From Bacteroidota bacterium (GTDB lineage: Bacteria > Bacteroidota > Bacteroidia > Cytophagales > Spirosomataceae), in contig JAIUOF010000001.1 of the NCBI GenBank assembly GCA_020161355.1, positions 186,001 through 250,000 on the forward strand: a stretch of 64,000 bases of DNA, written 5' to 3'. Of the stretch, positions 1-8,465 are shown in pieces; position 1 is the stretch's first letter, and each line of letters starts with the position of its first letter. A model generated the notes under the pieces. It was not told the origin of the DNA. It saw only the letters and a list, made by a program, of their open reading frames with translations, and did no database searches. The position numbers and the translations under genes are program-made.

Positions 1-3000
1 TTCAGTTATGATTCTTTTGCCCGATTAACTTCTCAGATAAACCATCTTGGGGTTGTTCAGGAATTTTCTTACGGAAACCGTGATAAGGTTATCAAAAAAG
101 TAATTCAGGATTCACTTAATTCCATACTGCAAACTCACACATTATCATTTGATGAAAAAGGCAGATTGAAAACTTCTGACATAAATGGGCTAACTTCTCA
201 ATTGTATTATGATAAGGATGATCTTACCATCAAAACAATTAATCACCAAAACAATGCAATCAAAATTAATTATGATGGCATTGGTAGAACCATCCTTGTT
301 ACTGATCCATTAGGGAACAAGAAGTCCATTTCTTACGATGCAAATGGCAATGTTTCATCAAGTGGAACTCAAACGACATTAAATGGAAATATTTTTTCAA
401 TAAATCAGCAAGTATTTTACGATGAAAGAAACCGCCAAATTATAACAAAAGACCCTTTAGGAAATGAAATTAGATTTATTTACGATGACAGAAATTTAAG
501 AACAGGGGTTATCAATGCTTTAGGGCAACAGGTCAATCTGTTTTATGACATTAACGGGCAAACAATCAAATCATGTCTATTAAGAGGTCAGAATGAAATT
601 ATTATTAACCAATGGAACAGAGATTTAATAGGAAGATTGGATTCATACCAAGATGCAGAAAATAATCTGACAAAATATTTTTATGACGAAAGAAATAATC
701 TCACTAAAACCCAATACTCTGACAACTCAACAATAAACAAAGAATATGACTCTTTTGGCTTTTTAAAAAAAGAGATTGACTGTAATGGCACAATAACCAA
801 CTTTAGTTACAATCCGAAAGGTCAATTAACACAAATGGATTTTCAGGTTAATGGAGGTGCCATACAAACCCCTCAAGTGACTTATGGCTATGACAGTTTT
901 GGAAGAAATAATTCAGTAGCAAGAGGGACTCATACCATATTAAAAAAGTTTGACAACTTCAACAGACTTATTGAAGAAAAACAAGGAACAGAAACTATTA
1001 AGAAAGTATTTGATGATATTAATAACAGTGTTGCTTTAAGTTTTCCTGATGGGAGAATTGATAAATACAAATTGGATGAATTGGGGAGAATCAAGGAAGT
1101 TGTTTTTGAAAAGCAGGGAACAGCCAATTGCCTTATAAATGATTTTGCAGAAGGAACTATCTTGTCGGCATTTGAATATGAAGGGTTGTTTTTAATAAGA
1201 AAGAAGTATGCAAACCAATCTGTAACTGAATATAGTTATGACATTGAAGGAAAATTATCAGGGTTGAATGTTAAAGACAGCTTAGGTAATACAATTGATG
1301 GTGAAAAATATTTGTTTGACGCTGATAAGAGAAAAAAAATAATAATCAGAGATTCATTTCCAAACACAAATAAATATTTTAATTACGATGAATTAAGCCG
1401 ATTAACGGAAAGCTATACAGGATTAAATGCGGTGATTCCAAATAATTTAAACGACCAGCAGAGCATTGACAATTTTCTGAATGGCTTAAATCTTAATGCG
1501 GCGGCCCATGTAGAAACTTATTCACTTTCCGATAATGATAAAAGAACAGGATGGAATATAGATGGTGTTCAATTTAATATGGCCTACAATAATCTTTTGC
1601 AGCTTAATTCTGTTTCAGGCGGAGCAAACATTAATTACTTGTATGACAAAAACGGGAATCGTATATCGGATGATGTTTTTAATTACTTCTATGATGCATT
1701 TGACAACCTAGTGAAAGTTGAACGCAAAGCTGATAATTTTACTTTGTTTGAGCACAGCTATGATGGCGAAGGGAGAATCATTGAACGGAAAGAAAATAAT
1801 ACCTCAAATCTTTTCTATTATGATGGGCTTCGTTCCATACAGGAACAACCACAAAGTGGTAATTCGATTCAAAACGCTTTTGGTTTAGGACTTGATGAAT
1901 ATATTGTTCAAAGTAAAGGGCAATCAAATTATTTCTTTCACCAAAACAGTATACTATCTTTAAGCAGCATCACTGATAAGAACGGTAATCCTTTACAGTA
2001 TTTTGATTTTAGTTCTTTTGGTTTACCAAGTGTTTTTGATTCAGGAAAGAATATTACTTCTTCATCAAATTCTCTTGTAAGTATTCTTTTTAGTGGGAGA
2101 CCTCAAATCAGTTTGATAAATAAATATGATTTTAGAAAGAGAATTTATGATCAGGAGATAGGGTTGTATTTCCAAAGAGATTCTTTTCAATATTTTGATA
2201 GTTCCAATTCATACTTTTTTTGTAAGCATAACCCAAATCTTTTTACAGACCCGACTGGTGGTATTATTCCTTTATTAGTTGCTATAGGAATCCTTTCGGC
2301 GGAAGGTGGACTTACGGTCTTAGGTACCGCGGTAGTTACAGGAGCGGCAATTGGTGGTTTATCAGGAATAGGAATTAATGCATCTAGACAAGTTGTGCAA
2401 ATTCAAAGTGGTGAGGGAAGAGATGAAAAAGGGAATCCCAAACAATTTAGTGTTGGAGAGGTGTTATTTTCTGGTTTAATTGGAACTGTTGGTGGAGGAG
2501 GGTTACCTTTACTATTAGCTTCGTCTATTGGCTGGACAGCCCCTGTAATTGCCGGAGGGCTAATTTATAAAGGCATCGAGGATGTTGTACAAGAAATCGC
2601 AGATGAAGAATATTACACAGCTGGATTTGATATTGCTTCATCAGTTATACTTCCTTTTGCGGGTAAGAAAATTGGAGGGTTAAATACGAAAAATAACCCC
2701 AATATTATAGATGAAGTTTATACACTTCAAGGTGATAAGAATAAGATTTTTCAAAACCCAGGAAAATTGCTTAGTGAGTTAAAGGGTCGTTTATGGGGTC
2801 AAACAGAAGGTAGTGTATATGCCCATGAATTACCTAATGCACCAAGATGGATGTCGGGTGCAAATCCAAAAAACGATCCCGTAATTTTTCAAATAAAAGG
2901 TCCAAATGCAGCAACCTTTAAAGACCACGAAGTAACTGGTTTTTATAGTTTATTGAAAAGAGTCTTGGGTCAAAAGAAGAGTGGTTTTGGGGACATTAAT

Positions 3001-3249
3001 TTTGATGGGGTAAGAAACACAGGGACATTCCAATCAGTTCCAAAGCCGGGTGGAGGTACGCAGTTGGCACCAGTTTTTGAATTATTAAATGTAGAGTCGG
3101 CACAAGGCAATTTTTCTGGACAATCAACAGCGAAAGCATTGTCGAGACTTTGGGGTAGAAGGGTGACAGAACACTTGTTAAATGTTCCAATTATGGCAGG
3201 AGTTAATAATTTACCGAATCAAATTCTCTCTCCATCAGACAAAAATTAA
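1..3249 (+). CDS. RHS/YD-repeat protein, 5'-truncated by window edge
   Basis: The reading frame is open from the first base, so the gene begins before the window; a TTG at 166 is only an internal codon. The visible part is rich in degenerate YD repeats (units such as YDxxGR and YDxxxNL), which in RHS proteins build a secreted or surface-exposed beta-cocoon. The RHS core-associated segment lies at about 2128-2259 and ends in the typical DPTG at 2248-2259. After it come glycine-rich hydrophobic stretches (about 2260-2680) and a C-terminal tip (about 2760-3249) that I do not recognise. This architecture is that of polymorphic toxins, in which the tip is a variable effector. No obvious immunity gene follows. 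The toxin role is inferred from architecture only; the RHS assignment is secure. Confidence 0.9.
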   Translation, partial: FSYDSFARLTSQINHLGVVQEFSYGNRDKVIKKVIQDSLNSILQTHTLSFDEKGRLKTSDINGLTSQLYYDKDDLTIKTINHQNNAIKINYDGIGRTILVTDPLGNKKSISYDANGNVSSSGTQTTLNGNIFSINQQVFYDERNRQIITKDPLGNEIRFIYDDRNLRTGVINALGQQVNLFYDINGQTIKSCLLRGQNEIIINQWNRDLIGRLDSYQDAENNLTKYFYDERNNLTKTQYSDNSTINKEYDSFGFLKKEIDCNGTITNFSYNPKGQLTQMDFQVNGGAIQTPQVTYGYDSFGRNNSVARGTHTILKKFDNFNRLIEEKQGTETIKKVFDDINNSVALSFPDGRIDKYKLDELGRIKEVVFEKQGTANCLINDFAEGTILSAFEYEGLFLIRKKYANQSVTEYSYDIEGKLSGLNVKDSLGNTIDGEKYLFDADKRKKIIIRDSFPNTNKYFNYDELSRLTESYTGLNAVIPNNLNDQQSIDNFLNGLNLNAAAHVETYSLSDNDKRTGWNIDGVQFNMAYNNLLQLNSVSGGANINYLYDKNGNRISDDVFNYFYDAFDNLVKVERKADNFTLFEHSYDGEGRIIERKENNTSNLFYYDGLRSIQEQPQSGNSIQNAFGLGLDEYIVQSKGQSNYFFHQNSILSLSSITDKNGNPLQYFDFSSFGLPSVFDSGKNITSSSNSLVSILFSGRPQISLINKYDFRKRIYDQEIGLYFQRDSFQYFDSSNSYFFCKHNPNLFTDPTGGIIPLLVAIGILSAEGGLTVLGTAVVTGAAIGGLSGIGINASRQVVQIQSGEGRDEKGNPKQFSVGEVLFSGLIGTVGGGGLPLLLASSIGWTAPVIAGGLIYKGIEDVVQEIADEEYYTAGFDIASSVILPFAGKKIGGLNTKNNPNIIDEVYTLQGDKNKIFQNPGKLLSELKGRLWGQTEGSVYAHELPNAPRWMSGANPKNDPVIFQIKGPNAATFKDHEVTGFYSLLKRVLGQKKSGFGDINFDGVRNTGTFQSVPKPGGGTQLAPVFELLNVESAQGNFSGQSTAKALSRLWGRRVTEHLLNVPIMAGVNNLPNQILSPSDKN

Positions 3250-3359
3250 TTTTGAAATACCGAAACAAAAAAAATACACTCCTGAAAGCAGCTACAAATC
3301 AGCCCATGAGCCGAAGTTTGAAAAGGAGTAATTCTTTTACCAACTCCGGGACTGTTTAA

Positions 3360-4157
3360 AAGCATCATAATGAGGATACTATTGTTTTTCAGGAAACTCA
3401 AAATGGTTCCCTTGATATCGTAGCAGATTTATTAAATGAATCTGGCTCGGGGAATTATAAGGTCGTTTACGGAACAACCGGTGGGGACCAAAGGATTGCT
3501 ATTATGTATGATAAAGATTGGATAAGGTCAAATGATGACATTGCTGAGTTATTTGGTAAAGGTCAGGTAAAAACAGGTGACAATAAGGATGTATTTCCCA
3601 GGCTTCCATATTATGGATATTTCTTAGCGAGGTCACCTCGTGACCTGAATAGTGGGTTTACTTTCCAGCTTATTGGCTTGCACCTTAAGTCACAAGTTGG
3701 TGGTGGTAGCTCACAAAGGATTATAGCCGCCGAGAAGCTCGCCTACTGGCTTCAAACTGAAGGGGAGCATGTTGATGGCGATGTGATAATGATTGGTGAC
3801 TGGAACAAAGATCCGGAGGATTCAGACTGGGCTGCAATGCACAAGTTAGAAAGGGCAGGGAAAGTGAAGTTTAAGTCAATAAATGATACTTCAGATTTTT
3901 CGCATTTGTATTATGAGCGAAAAACAAAGTTGGGATCAAGATTGGATATTGCCCTCGTTAGCTCACAAATGGCAGATCAGCTTGTCGGAAAAAAGACTAA
4001 GGTTGTAAGGTGGGTCACTATTGATAACTTAATAGCAAGTGCCGACGTTATGACTGTAAAACAAATAAAGGAAATTCTGAATAATATTAAAACCGAAGTT
4101 TCAGACCATATGCCATTGTTTGTGAGGTACTATTTACACAAAGATGGGGATAATTAA
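3360..4157 (+). pseudogene. Endonuclease/exonuclease/phosphatase-fold fragment, N-terminus missing
   Basis: The frame encodes most of an EEP (DNase I-like) domain: IVFQE with the metal-binding Glu just after 3380, QRIAIMYD, GLHLKS, IGDWNKDP, SRLDIALVS and a terminal VSDHMPLFVRY. The first strand of the fold, with its catalytic Asn, is absent. An in-frame TAA lies at 3357-3359, and there is no ATG before 3504, which is already inside the conserved core. The reading frame differs from that of the upstream RHS gene. The simplest view is a decayed or displaced C-terminal effector module left behind an RHS gene; such orphan tips are known downstream of RHS loci. A very unusual start codon cannot be fully excluded. 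Confidence 0.65.
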
Positions 4158-4185
4158 TTTTACGGGCTAAATGCGGGCTAGATTT

Positions 4186-4229
4186 AAAATAAAAAACCGT
4201 AATTACTTGTTTTTCAAATAATTACGGTT
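4186..4229 (-). terminator. Rho-independent terminator after tRNA-Arg
   Basis: A perfect 11-bp inverted repeat (4195-4205 with 4219-4229) has a 13-nt loop and, on the minus strand, is followed by a T-rich tract. It starts 9 nt past the 3' end of tRNA-Arg and should end the minus-strand tRNA transcript. Confidence 0.75.
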
Positions 4230-4237
4230 GCTTATAG

Positions 4238-4311
4238 TGATCCCGATAGGATTCGAACCTATGACCCACAGATTAGAAATCTGTTGCTCTATCCAGCTGA
4301 GCTACGGGACC
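4238..4311 (-). tRNA. tRNA-Arg(TCT)
   Basis: The reverse complement folds as a 74-nt cloverleaf. The acceptor GGTCCCG pairs with CGGGATC (one G-T pair) and has discriminator A. The D arm reads CTCAG...GAGC. The anticodon stem ACAGA/TCTGT encloses loop TTTCTAA, giving anticodon TCT. The T loop reads TTCGAAT. CCA is not encoded. It lies downstream of tRNA-Pro in the same orientation. Confidence 0.95.
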
Positions 4312-4322
4312 TCCTTAAATTT

Positions 4323-4349
4323 AAAAAAGCAGCAGAAGCTGCTTTTTTT
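4323..4349 (-). terminator. Hairpin between tRNA-Pro and tRNA-Arg
   Basis: AAAAAAGCAGC and GCTGCTTTTTT flank an AGAA loop, a compact stem with A and T tracts on both sides. In minus-strand transcription it comes directly after tRNA-Pro and before tRNA-Arg. It may partly terminate the transcript or act as a processing signal between the two tRNAs. Confidence 0.55.
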
Positions 4350-4350
4350 G

Positions 4351-4425
4351 TCGGGGTGGCAAGATTCGAACTTGCGACCTTCTGCTCCCAAAGCAGACGC
4401 GATGACCGGGCTACGCTACACCCCG
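4351..4425 (-). tRNA. tRNA-Pro(TGG)
   Basis: The 75-nt reverse complement forms a cloverleaf. The acceptor CGGGGTG pairs with CACCCCG and has discriminator A. The anticodon stem TCTGC/GCAGA encloses loop TTTGGGA, giving anticodon TGG. The T loop is TTCGAAT. CCA is not encoded. Confidence 0.95.
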
Positions 4426-4469
4426 AATTAGTTTAAGTTTATGTTTTAGTTTTCAGTTTAAAGTACAAG

Positions 4470-4808
4470 TTAATTAACAGACTTTATTAATCCAGACATC
4501 ATTTTTATACATTCCAAAGTTAAATCTTTAAGATAACTGAAATCATTAAAATAAATATCTTCAATGACAATAAGCAATGCAGAAACTTCTAATAATGAAG
4601 TCTTTGAAATAGCATAGAAATGTTTCTTGTCTGCTTTGCTCTCTCGCCCTGAGCCTTCTGCTAAATTTAACAAAGAACTTAAACTTGCTCTTTTAATTTG
4701 ATCTCTAATCTCCAAGTCAACTGTTTTATTAGAAAGAATCTTTGTGAAAATATCTTTATTAATAAATCGTATCTTTTCAAATACACTCAGTTTTTCAAAA
4801 TCAAACAC
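4470..4808 (-). CDS. Four-helix-bundle protein (23S rRNA intervening-sequence family)
   Basis: This 112-residue, all-helical protein carries the family hallmark in its middle: IRDQIKRASLSSLLNLAEGSG, that is RAs..NiaEG.gr, followed by FY.iskgSl.E-type residues (HFYAISKTSLLEVSALL). Members of this small family were first seen inside intervening sequences of 23S rRNA genes and are also scattered singly in Bacteroidota genomes; their biochemical role is unsettled. Here it sits on the same strand as, and between, tRNA-Ser and tRNA-Pro, so it may share their transcript. Length is normal for the family (about 110-125). Confidence 0.85.
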   Translation of the reverse strand: MFDFEKLSVFEKIRFINKDIFTKILSNKTVDLEIRDQIKRASLSSLLNLAEGSGRESKADKKHFYAISKTSLLEVSALLIVIEDIYFNDFSYLKDLTLECIKMMSGLIKSVN

Positions 4809-4865
4809 TTAAAGAACTAATTAAACTTTTAACTTTCACTAAAACTTTAACTTTTACCTTGCTCG

Positions 4866-4952
4866 CGGAGAGAGCGGGATTCGAACCCGCGGTACCGTTT
4901 CCAGTACGACAGTTTAGCAAACTGTTGGTTTCAGCCTCTCACCCATCTCTCC
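4866..4952 (-). tRNA. tRNA-Ser(GCT)
   Basis: The 87-nt reverse complement is a class II tRNA with a long variable arm (TACTGGAAACGGTA). The acceptor GGAGAGA pairs with TCTCTCC and has discriminator G. The anticodon stem ACAGT/ACTGT encloses loop TTGCTAA, giving anticodon GCT. The T arm contains GGTTCGAATCC. A very good promoter lies just upstream. Confidence 0.95.
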
Positions 4953-4971
4953 TTCCTCTCGAAAAGGTTTG

Positions 4972-5002
4972 CAAATATAGACCTTTTATTTTTCTGAGCA
5001 AA
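4972..5002 (-). promoter_or_regulatory. Bacteroidota-type promoter for tRNA-Ser
   Basis: On the minus strand a TTTG (-33 element, 4999-5002) is followed after exactly 19 nt by TATATTTG (-7 element, 4972-4979). This matches the Bacteroidota consensus TTTG/TAnnTTTG completely, and the tRNA 5' end lies about 20 nt downstream. It is the clearest promoter in the window. Confidence 0.85.
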
Positions 5003-5176
5003 ATCTGGAGTCAAAAAAAAAGCGAATATTTTCAGATTTTTTTGTCGCAAAAAACTAAAATATTGATTTGTAATGACTTAAAAAATGCCCTATATGACCA
5101 TTTTTCGAAGGTTTTTTTAAAATTGACAATTATTCTAGGATTTACCCCCAGTATTTCTTTGAGCCTTTCAGTTCTA

Positions 5177-5746
5177 TTATTTTAATCTTTCAGGGTTTTC
5201 AGCCAGAAATGCCGACCAACCGGATTTTTTGGAGGTATTGTCAGTAATGGCTTTGGTTTTTCCATGCATAAAATGACATACTGCCACCGCAAGGCCATCA
5301 GTAGCATCCAGAAATTTTTTATCAAGGGTCTGATTAAAAAGTTTTTCGAGCATATAGGCCACCTGATCTTTGCTGGCATTTCCATTGCCGGTCACACTTT
5401 GCTTAACTTTTTTCGGAAGATACTCTACAATATTGAGGTCTTTGGCTAGTGCTGCCGCCATGGCCACGCCCTGTGCTCTTCCCAATTTTAACATCGACTG
5501 CACATTTTCGCCATAAAATGGAGCCTCGATGGCCATTTCACCAGGCTGGTAGTCTATGATGAGTTGTGTGATTCGCTCAAAAATTTTCTTCAATTTCAAC
5601 TCATGGGTATTGTATTTTTCCAATCTGATTACCCCATATTGGATAATTCTAATTTTCGAACCATCGACGCCAATTAGCCCATAACCCAACACTCGCGTAC
5701 CTGGATCGACACCTAGAATGATTTTTTCGCTTATTTTTGTTTCCAA
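5177..5746 (-). CDS. ruvC: Crossover junction endodeoxyribonuclease RuvC
   Basis: RuvC resolves Holliday junctions made during recombination and fork repair, working with RuvAB. The 189-residue protein shows the RNase H-like acidic tetrad: D14 in GVDPGTRVLGYG, E74 in AIEAPFYG, and D147 and D150 in LDATDGLAVAVCH. The strand order is typical of the family. The start appears to be TTG at 5746; there is no ATG ahead of the first conserved strand. That start overlaps by 10 bp the TTG start of the divergent flippase-like gene, so little room remains for separate promoters. Confidence 0.95.
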   Translation of the reverse strand: METKISEKIILGVDPGTRVLGYGLIGVDGSKIRIIQYGVIRLEKYNTHELKLKKIFERITQLIIDYQPGEMAIEAPFYGENVQSMLKLGRAQGVAMAAALAKDLNIVEYLPKKVKQSVTGNGNASKDQVAYMLEKLFNQTLDKKFLDATDGLAVAVCHFMHGKTKAITDNTSKKSGWSAFLAENPERLK

Positions 5747-6723
5747 AAGAAAGATTTCTGATAAATTTCCCGAAAATTAACTCAAAAAAGCTGATTAACC
5801 TGTTAAAATTCTTTGTTTTGGCGGGTTTAGTGTTTTTGTTATACAGAAATCTAAAAGCTTTGAATCTTAATAAAGAAATTTTGGGCAAATTGTTCCGGGT
5901 AGTTTTTCATAACCTGAAATTTTTGGTATCTGCTATTATTTTGTTATTTGTCAACTATTACCTTGAATTAAAAAAATGGCAATTGTTGACAGATTTATTT
6001 GAAAAAAGAAGTTCAAGTCAGGCTCTTGGCGATGTTTTAAGGGGATTGATCGCAGGTCTTTTCACGCCTTTTATGGTTGGTGATTTTTTGGGCAGAAGTC
6101 TGAGTTTCAGGACCAGAAACAAATCCATGGCATTGGCGGTAAATTTTTATAATTCTATGACCCAAACTTTTGCTGCGATTCTTTTTGGGGCAATCGGATT
6201 TGGTTTGTGGGTTATAATCGCAGAGGTTTCAATTAAAAAAATTGTTACCTATCTATTCATAGTATTGATTTTGGCATCTTTTGCAGGATTATTTTTTATC
6301 TTGAAGCTAAATATTTCCTGGGGTTTTACCCAAAAAATTGATTTTTTGAGAAGATATAATCAAAGATCAATCACTGAATTGGATTTGTCTAATCTATTAA
6401 GAGTTAAGGTTTTAAGTTTTTCTTTTCTACGAAATCTGGTATTCTTTCTTCAATTTTATCTTGTACTATTAGCTTTTGGACTAAAAATTCCATTCAACCT
6501 TGCTTTTATTGGTGTCAATCTTATATTTTTGATTAAAACGGTGGGAGGGGGGCTCAATATATTGGGAGACTTAAGCATAAGAGAAATAGTGGGAATCAAT
6601 TTTTTTGGATTTTATCAATTTGACCCAACGGCAGTCGCATTAGCCACTTTCACAATTTGGTTTATTAATATTTTTCTTCCAGTAATTTTTATGATTATAA
6701 ATCCCAAAATACTTAAAAAATGA
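5737..6723 (+). CDS. Flippase-like/LPG synthase-type membrane protein
   Basis: This integral membrane protein of about 328 residues has roughly eight hydrophobic segments. It resembles the lysylphosphatidylglycerol synthase transmembrane/UPF0104 flippase-like family, with NYYLELKKWQLL near residue 75, the GLFTPFMVGDFLGR loop near 108-121 and KTVGGGLNILGDLSIRE near 268. Family members often accompany glycosyltransferases. The gene overlaps the downstream GT2 gene by 4 nt (ATGA), so the two are translationally coupled. The start is uncertain: TTG at 5737 is the only reasonable early start and overlaps the ruvC start on the other strand. A lipid or glycolipid transport role is inferred from family and context. 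Confidence 0.7.
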   Translation: MFPKERFLINFPKINSKKLINLLKFFVLAGLVFLLYRNLKALNLNKEILGKLFRVVFHNLKFLVSAIILLFVNYYLELKKWQLLTDLFEKRSSSQALGDVLRGLIAGLFTPFMVGDFLGRSLSFRTRNKSMALAVNFYNSMTQTFAAILFGAIGFGLWVIIAEVSIKKIVTYLFIVLILASFAGLFFILKLNISWGFTQKIDFLRRYNQRSITELDLSNLLRVKVLSFSFLRNLVFFLQFYLVLLAFGLKIPFNLAFIGVNLIFLIKTVGGGLNILGDLSIREIVGINFFGFYQFDPTAVALATFTIWFINIFLPVIFMIINPKILKK

Positions 6724-7844
6724 ATCTGATTATTGACTTGTTATTTGGAATTTATGCGATAATTCTTTCTGCCGGTATTTTCATTTGGTTGTTTAGATTG
6801 AGGTCAATAAATATTGAAAATAAGGAAGTTACAGGTAGCTTTTCAGTGATAATACCTGTAAGGAATGAAGAGAAAAATATCGGCAGACTTTTGGATAGTT
6901 TAATGCATCAGAGCATAAGTAAGGATAATTTTGAGGTCATTTTGGTCGATGATCAATCTGAAGATAATACGGTGGCTGTGGCAAAAAATATTTTTGAAAA
7001 CTCGGGATTAAGCTGGAGGATTCTTTCTTTGGGTCCGGAAGAGAGAGGAAATGCTCCCAAAAAAAACGCGGTCACAAAAGCAATTCATTACGCCAGAAAT
7101 GAGCTTATTTTTTGTACTGACGGCGATTGTGAACTGCCATTTGATTTGCTCTCAGAATATCAAAAAATATTTACCAACCCAAAAGTCGTTTTCATTTCAG
7201 GGGCGGTTAGTTTTTTTAAAGTTAAAAATAGTTTTTTCCGGAATATCTGGAATAAAATTCAAACTATTGAGTTTGCATCTTTGGTGGCAGCCGGTGGTAC
7301 ATCTATTCAACTAAAGCGTCCCAATATGTGTAGTGGGGCAAATATTGCTTATAGAAAAGCTGCATTTTTTCAGGTAAAAGGATATGAAGGGAATGAATTT
7401 CTGGCTTCCGGTGATGATGAATTTCTGATGCATAAAATTTTTCAAAAATTTCCTGATGGAGTATGTTTTTCCGGACAAAATAATACACTTGTTCTGACCA
7501 ACGATACGGAAGATATTTTTGAGTTTTACAATCAACGAAAAAGATGGGCCAGCAAATGGAATTATTATAAATCATGGACTCCCAAAATTTTAGCCATTTA
7601 CATTTTTATTCTGAATCTTGGAAGTATATATTTGTTAATAAGTGGGTTATGGTTTTGGCTTGGCCTCAGAGCTTTCCTGGAAATTATTTTTCTGGGATTG
7701 GTTTTGGTAAAATTTAAAAAAACTGATACACTTCCTTTTATTCCGCTTGTTCAGATTTTTTATCCCTTTTATGTCGTTTTTTTTGGTTTAAGATCTTTAT
7801 TTTCAGACAAAAAATATATCTGGAAAAACAGGGAGCTATCATAA
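6720..7844 (+). CDS. Membrane-anchored family 2 glycosyltransferase
   Basis: The 374-residue protein has one N-terminal transmembrane helix, a GT2 catalytic domain and two to three C-terminal helices (about 285-365). Motifs are FSVIIPVRNEEKNIGRLL (nucleotide-sugar binding), VILVDDQSEDNT, FCTDGDCELP (DxD-like, metal binding), SGDDEFLMHKI (ED-like acid) and NQRKRWASKW (Q/RxxRW). This is the layout of processive or membrane-associated inverting GT2 enzymes. The ATG overlaps the stop of the flippase-like gene, and the deacetylase follows after 6 nt. Donor and acceptor cannot be read from sequence. Confidence 0.85.
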   Translation: MNLIIDLLFGIYAIILSAGIFIWLFRLRSINIENKEVTGSFSVIIPVRNEEKNIGRLLDSLMHQSISKDNFEVILVDDQSEDNTVAVAKNIFENSGLSWRILSLGPEERGNAPKKNAVTKAIHYARNELIFCTDGDCELPFDLLSEYQKIFTNPKVVFISGAVSFFKVKNSFFRNIWNKIQTIEFASLVAAGGTSIQLKRPNMCSGANIAYRKAAFFQVKGYEGNEFLASGDDEFLMHKIFQKFPDGVCFSGQNNTLVLTNDTEDIFEFYNQRKRWASKWNYYKSWTPKILAIYIFILNLGSIYLLISGLWFWLGLRAFLEIIFLGLVLVKFKKTDTLPFIPLVQIFYPFYVVFFGLRSLFSDKKYIWKNRELS

Positions 7845-7850
7845 GAAATC

Positions 7851-8465
7851 ATGCGTATCTCAAAAATTTTAAATATTATTTTCCCAAAATATCTCTGGCA
7901 AGTAGATACATCTGAAAAGGTAATATATTTGACTTTTGATGATGGTCCCGTACCTGATTATACAGAGTTTGTTCTTTCCGAATTGGATAAATTCAAGGCA
8001 AAAGCTACTTTTTTTTGTGTGGGTGAAAATATTAAAAAACACCCTGAAATCTTCCAAAAAATATTGATCAATGGCCATAAGGTAGGCAATCACACCCACA
8101 ACCACCTAAAAGGATGGAATACCGATAACGGGCTTTATTTAGAAAACTTCCGGCAATGTCAGGATACTATCGAAACTTTCGCTGTAAGTCATTTTTTCAG
8201 GCCACCCTATGGTAGAATAAAGCGAAAACAGGCATCTGAAATATTAAAAACGCATAAAATCGTGATGTGGTCGGTTTTGACCCGCGATTATGATAAAGAT
8301 TATGAAAAGGAGCGATGCTTAAAAAATGCAATTAGGAAAACTGAAAATGGAGCAATTGTACTTTTTCATGATTCTGAAAAGGCTTGGAAAAATCTGAGTT
8401 ATGTTTTACCACGATATCTGGAATATTTTTCGGAGAAAGGTTACAGTTTTGAGCCGCTGGCGTAG
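7851..8465 (+). CDS. Polysaccharide deacetylase (NodB domain, CE4)
   Basis: CE4 enzymes remove N-acetyl groups from amino-sugar polymers using a metal bound by Asp-His-His. All five motifs are present in the 204-residue protein: TFDDGP near residue 28, HTHNH near 82 with the two metal His, RPPYGR near 122, a Trp-containing fourth motif (VMWSVLTRDY) and LFHDS near 176. No clear signal peptide is seen, so it may act in the cytoplasm or be tethered through partners. It is the third gene of the flippase/GT2 cassette and overlaps the tail of the opposite-strand membrane protein gene by 25 bp. Confidence 0.9.
   Translation: MRISKILNIIFPKYLWQVDTSEKVIYLTFDDGPVPDYTEFVLSELDKFKAKATFFCVGENIKKHPEIFQKILINGHKVGNHTHNHLKGWNTDNGLYLENFRQCQDTIETFAVSHFFRPPYGRIKRKQASEILKTHKIVMWSVLTRDYDKDYEKERCLKNAIRKTENGAIVLFHDSEKAWKNLSYVLPRYLEYFSEKGYSFEPLA

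Noticed and set aside
4859..5185. Plus-strand reading frame over tRNA-Ser and its upstream region
   Set aside because: It runs through the tRNA and its promoter; the peptide has no family features.
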